Assembly: GCA_023137005.1 (NCBI GenBank)
Contig: JAGLQE010000202.1
Location: 1 to 7,248, forward strand
DNA: 7,248 bases
Direction: 5' to 3'
Source: Thermoplasmata archaeon
GTDB taxonomy: Archaea > Thermoplasmatota > Thermoplasmata > SG8-5 > JAGLSY01
The notes beneath the pieces were generated by a model that made no database searches, was not told where the DNA came from, and saw nothing but the letters and a program-made list of their open reading frames with translations. Below are positions 1 to 6,714 of the stretch, piece after piece. Made by a program: the position numbers and the translations under genes. The first letter of the stretch is position 1. Each line of letters opens with the position of its first letter.

Positions 1-188
1 GATATTCAGTATGTTTCAATATATCCAATAATATGAAACGTCATTTTATTAATATTTTATCACTATTGTTACTATTTTGGGTGATGTGTGCCATATTGTA
101 TACTTTTAACAGCATTAATTATCACTATCCTTAAATAAGCACCCAGTATTGCACGGACAATTTCCAAGAAGAAGGTCTGGATGATAAT
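1..188. other. AT-rich leader region upstream of the hydrogenase operon
   Basis: No recognisable gene family lies here. Bases 1-138 are strongly AT-rich, in contrast to the coding DNA that follows, so the region probably holds the operon promoter and possibly the end of a neighbouring transcription unit. Two weak structures are visible: an imperfect palindrome with exact 6-base arms (GTTTCA at 13-18, TGAAAC at 34-39), and a 33-codon reading frame at 33-134 coding for a hydrophobic peptide with no ribosome binding site. Both may be chance products of the base composition. Confidence 0.5.
131..138 (+). promoter_or_regulatory. candidate TATA box for the ATPase-hydrogenase operon
   Basis: TTAAATAA at 131-138 resembles an archaeal TATA box. 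Transcription would start about 25 bases further on, near 160, leaving a leader of roughly 60 bases before the ATG at 222, which suits a gene with a Shine-Dalgarno site. No convincing purine-rich BRE precedes it. TATA-like sequences also occur elsewhere in the AT-rich leader, for example around 97-109, so the assignment is tentative. Confidence 0.25.
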
Positions 189-208
189 ATGCTGTCTGGA
201 CTTGAAAA

Positions 209-213
209 GGAGG
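209..213 (+). promoter_or_regulatory. ribosome binding site that sets the ATPase start at 222
   Basis: GGAGG at 209-213 lies 8 bases before the ATG at 222. An in-frame ATG at 189 would place this site inside the gene and has no comparable motif before it. The same motif stands 7 bases before each of the next three genes, so 222 is the better start. Confidence 0.8.
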
Positions 214-221
214 ATATCAAG

Positions 222-953
222 ATGGATAAAACATACAAGTTAAACATAAACGGTTTGGATGACAAGATGGACGGAGGCATACCTGACAAGCACATAGTCC
301 TTCTGGCAGGAACGCCAGGGACCATGAAATCCACACTCGCTTACCGCACCCTGATGGCCAATGCTCAGGATGGGGAGACCAAGGCCCTTTACCTGACACT
401 GGAGCAGGATCGGGACAATTTCATGTACCACCTGACAAAGCTCGGAATGGATGACAATGCCGAAGGAAGGCTGAACCTATACGACCTCACCACTACCAGG
501 GAGCAATGGATGAAGATGAACAAGGATGCTGGGGCCTATGTCGAGGACACATCAGGAAAGCTGGACCTTGAGACCTTCAAGAGGCAATTGGAGACCTTGA
601 AGAATGCCATGGGATTTGATCTGCTGGTGATAGATTCTCTACCCGTCGTGGAGATGATGTTCAAGATGGACAATCCAAGGGACGACCTGTTCTACTTCTT
701 CAAATGGCTGAAGAGACTGGGAGTAACGACCTTCCTCATAACCGAGATGACCCAAGGCTCACCAAAATTCAGCAAGCATGACATAGATTTCTTGGCTGAT
801 GGAATAATCAAGCTGTCGATGGAGCAAGTTGGCCCTACAAAAAACCAGAGACAGATACAGATCATCAAGATGAGAGGTGTGAATCACACAACAGATATAT
901 TCGAGCTTCGCTACACTCCATCTGGGTTCGAGGCATTAAAAGTCATTAATTGA
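222..953 (+). CDS. KaiC/RAD55-like RecA-superfamily ATPase
   Basis: A 243-residue single-domain ATPase of the archaeal KaiC/RAD55 type, probably cytosolic. Its opening layout (GLDDKMDGGIPDKHIVLLAG, residues 11-30) is the usual KaiC-family lead-in to the P-loop. The Walker A region is GTPGTMKST (residues 30-38), where the usual Gly before Lys is Met35. LTLEQ (59-63) supplies the likely catalytic Glu61, and LLVIDSL (134-140) is Walker B with Asp138. The KMRG..H segment near residues 217-222 is typical of the family's C-terminal part. It has one domain, unlike two-domain cyanobacterial KaiC, and no helix-turn-helix or membrane segment is evident. The ATG at 222 is preferred over the in-frame ATG at 189 because of the well-placed GGAGG. 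Its stop is only 19 bases before the hydrogenase beta-gamma gene, so the two are probably cotranscribed. The family is secure; the function is not known. A regulatory or assembly role linked to the hydrogenase is inference from position only. Confidence 0.88.
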   Translation: MDKTYKLNINGLDDKMDGGIPDKHIVLLAGTPGTMKSTLAYRTLMANAQDGETKALYLTLEQDRDNFMYHLTKLGMDDNAEGRLNLYDLTTTREQWMKMNKDAGAYVEDTSGKLDLETFKRQLETLKNAMGFDLLVIDSLPVVEMMFKMDNPRDDLFYFFKWLKRLGVTTFLITEMTQGSPKFSKHDIDFLADGIIKLSMEQVGPTKNQRQIQIIKMRGVNHTTDIFELRYTPSGFEALKVIN

Positions 954-972
954 TCAATAAGGAGGAGAAAGA

Positions 973-2889
973 ATGAAAATAATATCAAAACAAGATTTCC
1001 AAGCCTTTGTCAATGCTCTGATCCAGGATGATACCCTGGATGTACAGGGAGTGAAGGCAAAAGGAGAGAAGTTTGTATTTGGACCGATAGACTCAGCAAC
1101 CGAGCTGAGGCTTGATTATGATGTGACCATACTTCCACCAAAGAAGTATTTCCTTCCGCAATACGAGACCATGATGGTGTTCGATATTGCGACTGGTACC
1201 GCCAGGACCCCTGCTCTGGACAAGAAGAAGGTCATCGTCGGGGTGCACCCGTATGATCTGGTAGCCATTCAACAGATGGACAAGTATTTCCTTGACACTA
1301 ATGTGGATGATGTATATCTGGCAAAGAGGAAAAACTCGCTGCTCATCGGTATGACCCCCATGAAAGCATCTGAGACCGCTTTCTATGGGGACCTGATGAA
1401 GGATGCTGGACAACCTGATCTTCATTTCGACCTTATGCTTACGGACCTGGGCGATTCCTATGCTGTTCTTCCCGGTACACCAGATGGGGCCCAGCTACTT
1501 GCCAGGGCTGTCACCAGGGATGCTCATCCACAGGACGTGGAGGCAACTAAGGCTGCCCAGAAAGAGGCCATGGGAAAGGCCATAAGGGGGCTCAAGGTCG
1601 GACCAAAAGGATGGCACTCGCTACTGACCACTAATTATGAAAGTAATGTATGGAAAGAGCAGGCTGAGAAATGTCTGGCTTGCGGTTCCTGCACACTTGT
1701 CTGTCCAACTTGTTTCTGCTACGATGTCAATGATGAGGTTGGGCTTGACCTTAACTCGGGCGTGAGGACAAGAACCTGGGATGGCTGTCTTCTGAGGGAT
1801 TTCACAAAGGTAGCACCAGGAGAGATCTTCCGTGAGGATATCGTGGAAAGGTACCGGCACAGGATAAACCGTAAGGGCAAGTACTTGCCAGATGCATTGG
1901 GATTCGTTGCCTGTGTGGGTTGCGGCAGATGCTCAAGCGCCTGTATACCAGACATAGCCGACCCCCTGAATCTCATAAATAAACTGGCCGAATCGACAAT
2001 GGACACAATTCCAGATGCCGATGTATCACATGTGCCAGAAATATCAGATCTCGACATAATAGCCAGTGATTCCCTCTACATACCAAGGACCGCTACCATC
2101 AGGAGGATGATGAAGCTGACAGAGAAAGAGACATTCTTCGAGATAGGTCTGGATGATGGTCAGCCACTGGGACACCAGCCAGGACAGTTCGTCGAGGTAT
2201 CCATCTTTGGAGTGGGCGAGGCACCGATATCGGTATCATCACCACCTGGAGGAAATACATTCCAGCTCGTTGTAAGGAATGTCGGGGATCTCACGAACAA
2301 GCTCCATTCTTTGAGCGAGGGAGACAAGATCGGAATTCGCGGCCCCTTCGGAACCGGCTTTGACACCGCAGCGATGAAAGGAAAGAACCTTCTATTCATC
2401 GGCGGAGGCCTGGGTATAGTTCCAATGCGTTCACTCATCAAGTATGTGGTGAACAATCGCCAGCACTACGGAAAGGTGATGATCCTTTACGGCTGCAGGG
2501 ATCCCACCGAGCTTCTCTTCAAGGACGAGATCGCACAGTGGGAGAACATGGAAGATGTGGAAATGCACAAGACGGTAGATACCTGTGCAGAAGGCGAGAC
2601 ATGGAATGGCCAGATAGGTGTGATCACCACTATCATGCCGCTTGTCACCTTTGACCCGCTGAACACATACGCCATAGTTGTTGGCCCCCCCATCATGTAC
2701 AGGTTCGTGAACCGCGACCTTCTGAACATGGGAATGCCCCCAGAGAATATCATCGTATCTCTGGAAAGGCGCATGAAGTGCGGGGTCGGCAAATGCGGAC
2801 ACTGCCAGATAAACGGTGTGTATGTCTGTAAAGAGGGGCCAGTATTCAATTATAAAGACATTATAGATCAACCGGAGGCGTTTTCATGA
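973..2889 (+). CDS. hydBG: fused hydrogenase beta-gamma subunit (HydB-HydG), Fe-S/FAD NAD(P)H-linked electron transfer
   Basis: A 638-residue protein joining two subunits that Pyrococcus-type sulfhydrogenases encode separately. Residues 1 to about 345 match the HydB-type beta subunit. They carry two ferredoxin-like clusters, CLACGSCTLVC (Cys234, 237, 240, 244, with extra Cys247 and Cys249) and CVGCGRCSSAC (Cys314, 317, 320, 324). Residues from about 366 to the end match HydG/PyrK-like flavoproteins: an FAD-binding barrel (GQFVEV near 404-409, APISVSS 417-423), a glycine-rich NAD(P)-binding loop (FIGGGLGIVP, 475-484), and a C-terminal [2Fe-2S] motif with Cys603, 608, 611 and 619. It should pass electrons between the small subunit and NAD(P)H; the choice of NADH or NADPH cannot be read here. 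The reading frame is continuous, with no stop at the junction. GGAGG at 961-965 is 7 bases before the ATG. The stop overlaps the next start (ATGA). The symbol is a composite for the fusion. Confidence 0.93.
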   Translation: MKIISKQDFQAFVNALIQDDTLDVQGVKAKGEKFVFGPIDSATELRLDYDVTILPPKKYFLPQYETMMVFDIATGTARTPALDKKKVIVGVHPYDLVAIQQMDKYFLDTNVDDVYLAKRKNSLLIGMTPMKASETAFYGDLMKDAGQPDLHFDLMLTDLGDSYAVLPGTPDGAQLLARAVTRDAHPQDVEATKAAQKEAMGKAIRGLKVGPKGWHSLLTTNYESNVWKEQAEKCLACGSCTLVCPTCFCYDVNDEVGLDLNSGVRTRTWDGCLLRDFTKVAPGEIFREDIVERYRHRINRKGKYLPDALGFVACVGCGRCSSACIPDIADPLNLINKLAESTMDTIPDADVSHVPEISDLDIIASDSLYIPRTATIRRMMKLTEKETFFEIGLDDGQPLGHQPGQFVEVSIFGVGEAPISVSSPPGGNTFQLVVRNVGDLTNKLHSLSEGDKIGIRGPFGTGFDTAAMKGKNLLFIGGGLGIVPMRSLIKYVVNNRQHYGKVMILYGCRDPTELLFKDEIAQWENMEDVEMHKTVDTCAEGETWNGQIGVITTIMPLVTFDPLNTYAIVVGPPIMYRFVNRDLLNMGMPPENIIVSLERRMKCGVGKCGHCQINGVYVCKEGPVFNYKDIIDQPEAFS

Positions 2890-3674
2890 GTGAAAAACCA
2901 AGAGTAGCATTCTTCGACTTCGCCAGTTGTGAGGGCTGCCAGCTTCAGGTCGTGAACCTGGAAGAGGCACTCCTTGACGTACTGGCACTGGTGGACATAG
3001 TTTCCTTCAGGGAGGCAATGAAAGAGCACTCGGATGATTACGATATCGCCATCATCGAGGGTTCAATAACCAGGCCCATAGATGTCGAGAGGATAAAGAA
3101 GATAAGGGAGCAAGCCAGTATCCTGATAACCATCGGAGCATGCGCTCATCTTGGCGGAGTCCAGAGACTGGGTAACCAGTGGACCCCCGAGGAGAACAAG
3201 GCCGAAGTGTATGAGAGACACCCCGGCTCCGAGATAACTAAAGGAGATGACAATCCATTCTTCGCCCAGCCGAGGCACAGAGCAGTTAGCGAGGTGGTCA
3301 AGGTGGATGCAACCATACCTGGATGCCCCATCGACTCCCAGGAGTTCGCCAAGGTCCTTATTGCTCTACTGACCGGCAAGAAGCTCCCCATACCCGATTA
3401 CCCGGTTTGCGTGGAATGCAAGAAGAATGAGAATATCTGCGTGTTCGAACTGGGTGGTTTCTGTATGGGACCAGTTGCCAGGGCCGGATGCGGGGCTCCA
3501 TGTCCCACCCACGGCGGCGAATGCGAGGCCTGCAGGGGATACGTGGACCATCCACATACCCAGGCACATGCCGAGGTCCTTAAGAAATACGGCCTATCTC
3601 CGGATGAGATAATGACCAAGAGGACCATGTACAATTATCGTGATCACGAAGACAAAGAGGAGGGATCCCAATGA
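2886..3674 (+). CDS. hydD: [NiFe] hydrogenase small (delta) subunit, group 3b-like
   Basis: A 262-residue electron-transfer subunit that links the NiFe site of HydA to the beta-gamma protein. The proximal cluster ligands are visible as SCEGC (Cys15, Cys18), GAC (Cys86) and PGCP (Cys147). A second half rich in cysteine (Cys175, 178, 185, 193, 202, 206, 213, 216) brings the total to 12, enough for three [4Fe-4S] clusters as in the Pyrococcus delta subunit. CPTHGGECEACRG (206-218) is characteristic of this branch. No Tat signal or membrane anchor is present, so the enzyme is cytosolic. The start overlaps the beta-gamma stop by four bases and has GGAGG at 2874-2878, 7 bases upstream. Its stop overlaps hydA in the same way, suggesting coupled translation and matched subunit amounts. 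The broader family is the 20-kDa NADH:quinone oxidoreductase-like subunit; the neighbours make the sulfhydrogenase assignment firm. Confidence 0.94.
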   Translation: MSEKPRVAFFDFASCEGCQLQVVNLEEALLDVLALVDIVSFREAMKEHSDDYDIAIIEGSITRPIDVERIKKIREQASILITIGACAHLGGVQRLGNQWTPEENKAEVYERHPGSEITKGDDNPFFAQPRHRAVSEVVKVDATIPGCPIDSQEFAKVLIALLTGKKLPIPDYPVCVECKKNENICVFELGGFCMGPVARAGCGAPCPTHGGECEACRGYVDHPHTQAHAEVLKKYGLSPDEIMTKRTMYNYRDHEDKEEGSQ

Positions 3675-4969
3675 GTGAGATAAATATCAATGTAGAACAC
3701 CTGACCAGAGTGGAAGGTCACGGCAATATCGTACTGAATGCGAAAGACGGGACCGTGGAATTTGTCCAATGGCAGGTTTCTGAAGCCCCAAGGTTCTTCG
3801 AGTCATTTGTCAGAGGAAGGCCCTATACCGAACTCAGTCACATCACATCAAGGATATGCGGCATATGCTCCATCGGGCACAGCCTGGCATCCCTGAAGGC
3901 CACGGAAGCAGCGATGGATATTCAGATATCGGAGCAGACCCGGATACTGAGAAAGCTGGCCACACACGCGGAGAACCTCCAGAGCCATATCCTGCATGTT
4001 GGATACCTGGTCGCACCCGACCTTCTGGGAGCCCCAAGTGTGATACCACTGGCAAGCAGCCACACCGATGCAGTTCTCACGATCGTGGGATTGCACAGGC
4101 TGGCCAATGAATACTCTAATCTCATCTGCGGAAGGACGGTTCACCCCGTGAGCCTCATACCTGGTGGTTTCAGCCACATACCTTCTGAAAAGCAATTGAA
4201 GGAGATGAAGCAGAAATGGATAGATGCCATTCCGAATGTTGTAGCAGTTGCAGAGATCGTGCTGGCCAATGCCCACAAGTTGCCTGATTTCAACAGGGAA
4301 ACCGAGTTCATCGCACTGACAGCGGATGATGACTACGCCCTCTATGATGGGGACATCGGCTCCACGGATGGTGGAAGGTGGCCGGTCGAGCAATACCTGG
4401 ACATAACCAATGAGTTCGTCGTGCCCCACTCGACAGCCAAGTACACCAAGCACAAGAGAGATTCATACATGGTCGGCGCACTGGCAAGGTTCAATCTCAA
4501 CTATGACAAACTGGGACCACTGGCAAAGGAATGGGCAGGCAAGTTCGGACTGAGTCCGGTCAACCACAATCCCTACATGAACAATGTTGCCCAGCTTGTG
4601 GAGATCGTTCACAGCATCGAAGATACTCTCGCCCAGATAGACAAGCTCATAGAGATGGGAGTGGATGTCAATGAGAGGCCGAAGTTCGAGGTGAAGGCTG
4701 GCCGCGGCATCGGAGCCGTGGATGTGCCACGTGGAATATTATTCCATGACTACACGTACGATGACAAAGGGATCTGTACAAAGGCCAACTGCATCATACC
4801 CACCAACCAGAACCACAACAATATCAATCTGGACTTCCAGGCTTTCGCACCAACCATACTTGACAAGCCAGAGAAAGAGATAGAATTACTTCTGGAAATG
4901 CTCGTTAGAGCATACGATCCGTGCATAAGCTGTTCGACCCATTACCTGGACGTGCAGTGGAAGAGATAA
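3671..4969 (+). CDS. hydA: [NiFe] hydrogenase large (alpha) catalytic subunit, group 3b-like
   Basis: A 432-residue catalytic subunit that splits or forms H2 at the NiFe(CN)2CO centre. The first cysteine motif is RICGICSIGH (61-70; nickel ligands Cys63 and Cys66) and the second is DPCISCSTH (416-424; Cys418 and Cys421). RVEGHG (13-18) holds Glu15, the conserved acid implicated in proton transfer in this family. The usual EAPRG segment reads DVPRG (361-365) but keeps Arg364, which normally contacts the Fe ligands. After His424 an 8-residue tail, YLDVQWKR, remains and is presumably removed by the protease encoded downstream. GGAGG at 3659-3663 sits 7 bases before the ATG, which overlaps the hydD stop (ATGA). 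Group 3b placement rests on gene order and motif style; a tree would be needed to exclude a nearby group 3 type. Confidence 0.95.
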   Translation: MSEININVEHLTRVEGHGNIVLNAKDGTVEFVQWQVSEAPRFFESFVRGRPYTELSHITSRICGICSIGHSLASLKATEAAMDIQISEQTRILRKLATHAENLQSHILHVGYLVAPDLLGAPSVIPLASSHTDAVLTIVGLHRLANEYSNLICGRTVHPVSLIPGGFSHIPSEKQLKEMKQKWIDAIPNVVAVAEIVLANAHKLPDFNRETEFIALTADDDYALYDGDIGSTDGGRWPVEQYLDITNEFVVPHSTAKYTKHKRDSYMVGALARFNLNYDKLGPLAKEWAGKFGLSPVNHNPYMNNVAQLVEIVHSIEDTLAQIDKLIEMGVDVNERPKFEVKAGRGIGAVDVPRGILFHDYTYDDKGICTKANCIIPTNQNHNNINLDFQAFAPTILDKPEKEIELLLEMLVRAYDPCISCSTHYLDVQWKR

Positions 4970-4994
4970 TTCCCGACTGGGATGTAGCAGTGAA

Positions 4995-5032
4995 TGGAAG
5001 GGGTTTTAAGCCCCTTCCACCTTTACCTTTTT
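4995..5032 (+). terminator. hairpin plus T-rich tract after hydA
   Basis: A perfect 9-bp inverted repeat (TGGAAGGGG at 4995-5003, CCCCTTCCA at 5011-5019) encloses a 7-base loop, TTTTAAG. T-rich sequence follows, ending in TTTTT at 5028-5032. This looks like the end of the hydrogenase transcript. Archaeal termination depends mainly on the T tract, so the hairpin could instead protect the 3' end of the mRNA or limit read-through into the protease gene. Confidence 0.7.
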
Positions 5033-5045
5033 GTTCAAATTACCT

Positions 5046-5049
5046 GGAG
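5046..5049 (+). promoter_or_regulatory. weak ribosome binding site for the maturation protease
   Basis: GGAG at 5046-5049 lies 11 bases before the ATG at 5061, a longer spacing and shorter motif than the GGAGG sites of the upstream operon. It favours the ATG at 5061 over an in-frame TTG at 5031, which lies in the T tract. The protease may be translated less strongly than the structural genes. Confidence 0.5.
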
Positions 5050-5060
5050 CAATATTCAAT

Positions 5061-5513
5061 ATGAAGCAAGCGATAATCGGAATTGGCAATCCCCTCATGG
5101 GAGATGACGGTGCCGGAATTGCGGTCCTGAACAAGCTGAAGGGCCGTAAATCCGAGCTACCCGAGGATATCGATTATGTGGAGATGGGAACTGGCGGGAT
5201 CAATCTCGTTCATGTCATTGCGGATTATGATCGGGTAGTAATAATCGACGCAGCCCAGTTCGGTGGCCAGCCTGCCGAAGTAAGGAAATTCAGGCCAGAT
5301 GAGGTTCAGACCCTGAAAACACAAGGATACAGCCTGCATGATTGGGACCTGTTCACCTCCCTGGACATCTCCAAAAGAATGGGCGAGCTACCCGAGGAGA
5401 TATGGGTGATATCCGTGCAGATGATAGATGCATCTCCGGTGGACCACATGACCTCGCAGGTTGAGGAGGCGGTGGAGGAGATGGTGGGGCTGGTCATTGA
5501 TTTATTTAGATAA
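5061..5513 (+). CDS. [NiFe] hydrogenase maturation endopeptidase (HyaD/HycI/FrxA family)
   Basis: A 150-residue protease that removes the C-terminal tail of the NiFe large subunit once nickel has been inserted, allowing the active site to close. The opening GIGNPLMGDDGAG (residues 7-19) is the family signature. By comparison with the E. coli HybD/HycI proteases, Asp16, Asp63 (in IIDAAQFGG, 61-69) and His93 (in SLHDWDL) are the probable nickel-sensing ligands. The length matches the family's usual 150-160 residues. The ATG at 5061 is chosen because the protein then begins directly with the conserved strand (MKQAIIGIGNP) and has a GGAG upstream. The substrate is almost certainly the adjacent HydA, whose tail follows a normal DPCxxCxxH motif. 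It lies 91 bases after hydA, beyond a terminator-like hairpin, so it may be read from partial read-through or its own promoter. Confidence 0.93.
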   Translation: MKQAIIGIGNPLMGDDGAGIAVLNKLKGRKSELPEDIDYVEMGTGGINLVHVIADYDRVVIIDAAQFGGQPAEVRKFRPDEVQTLKTQGYSLHDWDLFTSLDISKRMGELPEEIWVISVQMIDASPVDHMTSQVEEAVEEMVGLVIDLFR

Positions 5514-5628
5514 TATTATAATATTAATTTTATAAATTTAAATATATGTTATAATTATTATAATTGTAATTATATAATCAAATAGAATTATATTTAACAA
5601 ATAGATTATTTCGGGCTATGCTCGATCT
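5514..5628. other. extremely AT-rich convergent spacer
   Basis: This 115-base gap separates the stops of two converging genes. Bases 5514-5610 contain only six G or C in 97. No gene is evident. An 8-bp inverted repeat, TATAATTA at 5550-5557 and TAATTATA at 5567-5574, surrounds a 9-base loop, but such repeats arise easily in sequence this AT-rich. The region probably acts as a two-way transcription end, with short T runs on each strand. Confidence 0.55.
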
Positions 5629-6714
5629 CTATTTCCGTTGATATTTGTACGCGATCGAGCAACCGCCTTCGAAAGACACCATGCACGGCCCAACCGGGCT
5701 CCCTGGCTTACAGGCCTTCCCGAACAATGGGCAGTCCTGTGGGTCCAATATACCTCTCAGAACCTCACCGCATTTGCACCCGGCTGGTTCAGGGTAATCC
5801 ATGTCCCAAATGGGTGATAATAAATCTTCATATTTCTTTCGTGAATTGAATTGATCGTATTTGTCGGAGATCTCAAGGCCAGTCTCTGGAATAACTGGGA
5901 AGCCGCGCCATTTCACATCAGATTCCACAAGGGTCTGTGCCATAGCCTCGATCGCCTTTGGATTGCCCTCTGGCTTCACAACTCGGAAGTACTCGTTCTC
6001 CAATTCTGCTCTTCCTTCTTTGACCTGCAGAGTTAACATGTAGATCCCCATCAAGAGGTCCAATGGCTCGAAGCCAGCAATGACCTGAGGGATATTGTAC
6101 TCCTCGGATAGGAATTTGTACGGCTCTTCTCCGATGATGGCACTGACATGCCCTGGCTCGATGAGTCCATTAAGCCTGACCTCTCCCATATTTATGAGGG
6201 CCCGAAGTGCCTTGGGAACAGTCCTGTGGCAAGATAAGATTGAAAAATTATCGGGTGGCTGGCTCAGTAGGGCAAAGGAAGTTGCGGGGGTGGTTGTTTC
6301 AAAGCCGATGCCCATGAACATGAATTCTTTATCAGGAGAATCACGGGCCATCGCAAGGGCGTCCATGATCGAGTAGACGATGCGCACATCCGCGCCGTCT
6401 GCTTTCGCATGCGCCAGGCTTCTCTTCTCTCCCGGGACAGTGAACATATCACCAAATACCGTGACGACCACACCTGAGTCTGCGAGTTTAATGGCCTCCT
6501 CTATCTCATTGGGCGTGGTAACGCAGACCGGGCAGCCAGGACCCTGAAGTATTTTGATTCCAGTCTCGGCCAGCATGGCGTCCAGACCATTTCTAACTAG
6601 AGTATCCTGATGGGTGCCGCAGACATGCATGAACTTGGCTTCTACTCCAGAGTTCTTTATCTTATCCAGTACATCGGCCGCCATCTTTCTGTTATTGAGA
6701 TCGATCACTGTCAC
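5629..6714 (-). CDS. hypD: hydrogenase maturation factor HypD
   Basis: A 361-residue Fe-S scaffold protein that, with HypC, holds the iron while its CN and CO ligands are attached before transfer to the large subunit. Family motifs are complete: MHVCGTH (29-35, Cys32), GPGCPVCVT (58-66, Cys61 and Cys64), GFETTTP (137-143) and EPGHVSAIIG (186-195). A C-terminal cysteine-rich region (Cys313, 315, 328, 335, 344, 352), including GPCMVSFEGGC, normally holds the [4Fe-4S] cluster and redox cysteines. The length is that of known HypD proteins. The start codon is GTG, overlapping the hypA stop by four bases (GTGA). GGAG ends 5 bases before it, and a second in-frame GTG two codons later is an alternative. 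Translation is therefore probably coupled to hypA. It converges on the protease gene. Confidence 0.96.
   Translation of the reverse strand: MTVIDLNNRKMAADVLDKIKNSGVEAKFMHVCGTHQDTLVRNGLDAMLAETGIKILQGPGCPVCVTTPNEIEEAIKLADSGVVVTVFGDMFTVPGEKRSLAHAKADGADVRIVYSIMDALAMARDSPDKEFMFMGIGFETTTPATSFALLSQPPDNFSILSCHRTVPKALRALINMGEVRLNGLIEPGHVSAIIGEEPYKFLSEEYNIPQVIAGFEPLDLLMGIYMLTLQVKEGRAELENEYFRVVKPEGNPKAIEAMAQTLVESDVKWRGFPVIPETGLEISDKYDQFNSRKKYEDLLSPIWDMDYPEPAGCKCGEVLRGILDPQDCPLFGKACKPGSPVGPCMVSFEGGCSIAYKYQRK

Noticed and set aside
175..200. Short direct repeat GTCTGGA at 175-181 and 194-200 just before the ATPase
   Set aside because: Seven bases repeated once is weak, and nothing links it to a known operator.
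189..221. Upstream in-frame ATG at 189 as the start of the ATPase
   Set aside because: It would bury the strong GGAGG at 209-213 inside the gene and adds 11 residues with no family support. The ATG at 222 has ideal spacing.
3848..4453. Long minus-strand open frame of about 200 codons opposite hydA
   Set aside because: It lies entirely inside the well-supported hydA gene, matches no family I recognise and reads as a composition shadow. The same applies to the other frames opposite hydBG and hydD.
5031..5060. TTG at 5031 as the start of the maturation protease
   Set aside because: It lies in the T tract after the hairpin, has no ribosome site and adds ten residues before a domain that normally starts at the conserved strand beginning MKQAIIGIGNP.
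5550..5574. AT-only inverted repeat in the convergent spacer as a regulator site or origin
   Set aside because: With six G or C in about 97 bases, 8-bp AT palindromes are expected by chance. There are no iterated origin-type repeats or replication genes nearby.
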